This document shows, piece by piece, positions 61,607-64,000 of a DNA stretch of 64,000 nucleotides. This stretch comes from Ichthyophis bannanicus (taxonomy: Eukaryota; Chordata; Amphibia; Gymnophiona; Ichthyophiidae). The stretch lies in the NCBI GenBank assembly GCA_033557465.1, contig CM066047.1:5332001-5396000 (forward strand). The letters run 5' to 3'. The position numbers were made by a program, and so were the translations under genes. The notes under the pieces are model-generated. The model did not search any database. It was not told where the DNA came from and saw only the letters and a program-made list of their open reading frames with translations. Each line of letters opens with the position of its first letter. Positions within the stretch are counted from its first letter, which is position 1.

Positions 61607-64000
61607 TTTATTTATTTATTTATTTAACAATCATTTATATCCCGCATCTTCCAGAAGTTCAGGTGCGGTTTACAATTGAACAACAGTCAACAAGGAGTGC
61701 TTGTTTTACATGGAACAATATTTGGCAGAAAACAATGTAATGGTTAAATACGTAACCGAACAGTGTAATGGTTAAATACATAATAGAACAGTGTAAAGGT
61801 TAAATACATAATAGAACAAGAACAATGTTAAGAACTATGTACAAATACATGTTTGTAAACTCGTTGGATTTAGATCATGGATATTTACAAGTGGGAGTAA
61901 TATCTGTTAAGTTATGAGGTTAGTTTTACTCAGTAGGGTGTAATTTAGCCTTTTTCTGGGATGATTGATGGATTATCTATTTTGTTGTAGTGCATGGCAA
62001 AGAGATATGTTTTTAGTTTTTTGCGGAATTCTATAATTTCAGTTGTAGATCTTAGGTCCTCCGGGATGGAGTTCCAAATAAGGGGGGCCGCATGTGAGAA
62101 GGCTCTGTTATTAGTTAGTTTGCTTGCTTTTATAAAATCATTAGGGGTCCTTAATTTATTTGAGTGTCCTTTTCTGTGAGTGGTTTTTTGAGGTTCCTTG
62201 CTTATAAGTTTGCTTAATGGGATTGGAGCCATGTCATTAAGAGCTTTAAATGTGGTTATTGTGGTCTTATATATTATCCTGCTTTGTATTGGCAGCCAGT
62301 GCAGGGTTTCTAATATTGGAGTAATATGCTGAGATGAGTGTGCTTTCATTACGATTCTAGCTGCTGCGTTCTGTGCTAGTTGTATTCTTTTGATGTTTTG
62401 TTTCGTTATACCTAAAAGAATTAGGTTGGAAAAATCAAAGTGCGGGGTTATGGTTGCCTGTATTATATTAATGAAATCTTGAAAGTGAACTAAAGGGCGT
62501 AGTTGCTTTAGTATTTTGAGTTTGAAGTAGATTTTCTTTATAGTGTTTCTAATGTGGGTGTTCATCGTAAGGTGTGTGTCTAATATTACTCCTAGATATC
62601 TTATTTCATTTTTTATTGTGATGTTATGGTTTTGTATTGTTATATGGGTTGGAGGGACGTATGAATGGTTTTTCGTTACAATTAATACTTCTGTTTTTGA
62701 ATGGTTTATGTGGAGGTTTTTCGCTTTGAGCCAGGATGTGATTTCGTTAAGGCAATCTGTTAAGAGTTTTATCGGTACATCAGGGATAGTGAATGGAATG
62801 TATAACATGATATCATCTGCGTATAGATGATAGAGTACACCAAATTTTTTGAAAATGTCACAAATTGGTTTTATATATATATTAAATAGGAGGGCTGATA
62901 GTGCGGAACCTTGTGGGAGACCAATTTCTTGTTTGTATGTGGTAGATGTTTGATTGTCTATTCTTACATTTTGCGTTCTATTATGTAAATATGAGGTGAA
63001 CCATTTGTGTACCGTGGCATTTATACCTATTTGTTTTAGGTTATTAAGCATTATAGTGTGATGTACACTATCGAATGCTGCTGATATGTCAATAAATAGG
63101 AGTATGAAAGCTTTTTTGTGATTATCAATCCCTTTAAGGAGTGTATCGATTAAGACTGTTAATAGTGATTCTACTCCATGCTGAGGTCTGAAACCATATT
63201 GGTGTTCATCAAGTGGGTAGAAAGAGTCTAGGTATTCCTGTGTCTGGATCTGTACCACTTTTTCTATTATTTTAGCTAAAAAAGGGATACTTGAGATAGG
63301 TCGGTATGATTTTGGTGATGTTTTGTCCATTACACCATTCTTGAGAATTGGGCGGATTTGTGCATGTTTAAGTTTAGGGGGGAGGTAACCTTGGAGTAAT
63401 GAGAGGTTGACTATAGGGAGGATGAAAGAGATTAGTATTGGAAGTGTACTTTTTATCCATGTTACAGGGCAGGGATCAAGGAAGGAGGTGGTAGTGTTGA
63501 GGTTGGAAATTATATTCTTTAGTGATTCTTTAGATGTGGGGTGAAAATCTGACCATTCGTTTAAGCAATTTAAAGCTGCATTATTTTTGTCTATGGTCGT
63601 TATAGGTTGTGTGGATTTATTTTGATAGTAGTCAGCTAAAGTTTGTACTGATATGTCAGTAATTTCATTGTTAAGTGTTTGGGGGTTATTAGTGAGATTT
63701 CTAACAATGGAGAATAGCTCTCGTGGTCTGTTATAGGATTTTGATAAGATTGTTGCATAGTAAGTCTTTTTAGTGCTATCTATGGTGTCCTTGTATTTTG
63801 TAAGAAGGTTATTATATATTTCCTTATGAATAAATAGTTTGGTTTTGCGCCATTTAAGTTCTGATTTTCTTAGCTGTCTCTTCATTTGTTTTAGCGTGTT
63901 GTCGAACCATGGAGCTTTTTTTGAGTTAGTGGGTTTCTTATTACTTCGATCAGATTTAGCTGCATCGGTTATTGTGTCATGCCAATTTTTGATAGCTTCG
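61607..64000 (-). mobile_element. L2-like LINE, continues past the window edge
   Basis: The tail at 61607-61626 is TTTA repeats, followed by the hairpin at 61642-61668 (CCGCA...TGCGG) and about 300 bases of 3' UTR. The coding region is open to the window edge. It interrupts RTE copy 2, so it is the youngest of three nested insertions here (CR1, then RTE, then this LINE). Confidence 0.85.
61945..64000 (-). CDS. L2-like LINE ORF2, linker and reverse transcriptase (partial)
   Basis: About 685 codons without a stop up to the window edge; the ATG at 63885 is internal, since K-A-P-W-F-D-N-T-L just upstream is the conserved linker that precedes the RT. RT motifs: P-I-L-K-N-G, S-Y-R-P-I-S-S-I-P-F-L-A-K, Y-G-F-R-P-Q-H-G-V-E-S, L-F-I-D-I-S-A-A-F-D-S-V-H-H, L-P-Q-G-S-A-L-S-A-L-L-F, Y-A-D-D-I-M-L-Y with both Asp, K-N-E-I-R-Y-L-G-V; then the C-terminal L-H-W-L-P-I-Q-S-R and A-P-L-I-W-N-S-I-P-E-D-L-R blocks. 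The endonuclease lies beyond 64000. With no lesion visible, this may be an active or recently active copy. Clade is L2-like; a finer name needs a phylogeny. Confidence 0.85.
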   Translation of the reverse strand, partial: EAIKNWHDTITDAAKSDRSNKKPTNSKKAPWFDNTLKQMKRQLRKSELKWRKTKLFIHKEIYNNLLTKYKDTIDSTKKTYYATILSKSYNRPRELFSIVRNLTNNPQTLNNEITDISVQTLADYYQNKSTQPITTIDKNNAALNCLNEWSDFHPTSKESLKNIISNLNTTTSFLDPCPVTWIKSTLPILISFILPIVNLSLLQGYLPPKLKHAQIRPILKNGVMDKTSPKSYRPISSIPFLAKIIEKVVQIQTQEYLDSFYPLDEHQYGFRPQHGVESLLTVLIDTLLKGIDNHKKAFILLFIDISAAFDSVHHTIMLNNLKQIGINATVHKWFTSYLHNRTQNVRIDNQTSTTYKQEIGLPQGSALSALLFNIYIKPICDIFKKFGVLYHLYADDIMLYIPFTIPDVPIKLLTDCLNEITSWLKAKNLHINHSKTEVLIVTKNHSYVPPTHITIQNHNITIKNEIRYLGVILDTHLTMNTHIRNTIKKIYFKLKILKQLRPLVHFQDFINIIQATITPHFDFSNLILLGITKQNIKRIQLAQNAAARIVMKAHSSQHITPILETLHWLPIQSRIIYKTTITTFKALNDMAPIPLSKLISKEPQKTTHRKGHSNKLRTPNDFIKASKLTNNRAFSHAAPLIWNSIPEDLRSTTEIIEFRKKLKTYLFAMHYNKIDNPSIIPEKG

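Overview
This is a stretch of a large, repeat-packed vertebrate genome. The elements (RTE/BovB-type, CR1 and L2-type LINEs, DIRS tyrosine-recombinase retrotransposons, a Tc1-like transposon, tRNA-derived SINEs) sit in an AT-rich background, which suits a tetrapod with a big genome. An amphibian such as a caecilian is my guess; nothing here fixes the species. There is no prokaryotic gene, operon, rRNA or CRISPR array. The only convincing host-gene exon is a 136-bp one at 21057-21192 (+), with a polypyrimidine acceptor and a GTAAGT donor; its 45 codons resemble the N-terminus of CCDC73. Most of the window is therefore probably intron of that gene filled by nested insertions. A second host-like piece, an FSTL4/5-like Ig-domain exon at 55063-55218 (-), is joined directly to the 5' end of a LINE and looks captured.

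Layout. 1-1118: SINE tail and the 5' part of a CR1 copy. 1119-4443 (-): full-length RTE with a long open frame and 12-bp target-site duplications. 4497-5935 (-): L2. 6020-10117 (+): a CR1 copy split by another LINE and by a foldback element. 10190-10409: DIRS terminal relic. 10410-14580 (+): an L2 holding a CR1, which itself holds a 1.35-kb LTR-like unit. 14583-17968 (+): a Tc1 relic holding two LINE tails and a second, related LTR-like unit. 17990-20520 (+): decayed DIRS. 20573-20785 (-): SINE. 21057-21192: host exon. 21343-22064 (-): LINE fragment.

22066-27659 (-) is a near-complete DIRS element with inverted terminal repeats, internal complementary region, gag, RT, RNase H and tyrosine recombinase. 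28083-28783: CR1 3' end. 29006-32275: a long foldback element split by a LINE (29146-31711, +). 32700-45425: an old L2 split by a roughly 10.8-kb DIRS-type element (32826-43615). That DIRS-type element contains a CR1 copy, a 60-bp-arm perfect palindrome, a 38-bp minisatellite and other fragments; the L2 is also split by a CR1 copy at 44078-45322. 45883-50117 (+): broken RTE copy with three local rearrangements. 50506-55062 (-): L2-like LINE with 140-bp tandem monomers at its 5' end. 55772-58568 (-): CR1. 58569-61606 (+): a second open RTE copy, nearly identical to the first. 61607-64000 (-): L2-like LINE whose ORF is open to the window edge.

The genes do not form a pathway. They are several autonomous retrotransposons (RTE, CR1, L2-like, DIRS) and their parasites (SINEs, foldback/MITE-like elements, LTR-like units, an internally deleted LINE derivative). 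The RTE pair, DIRS 22066-27659 and LINE 61607-64000 look young; the Tc1, L2 and other DIRS copies are old and broken. The least explained items are the two LTR-like units sharing an ORF that ends near M-D-C-S-L-C, the host exon joined to LINE promoter monomers, and the 38-bp minisatellite inside a DIRS element.
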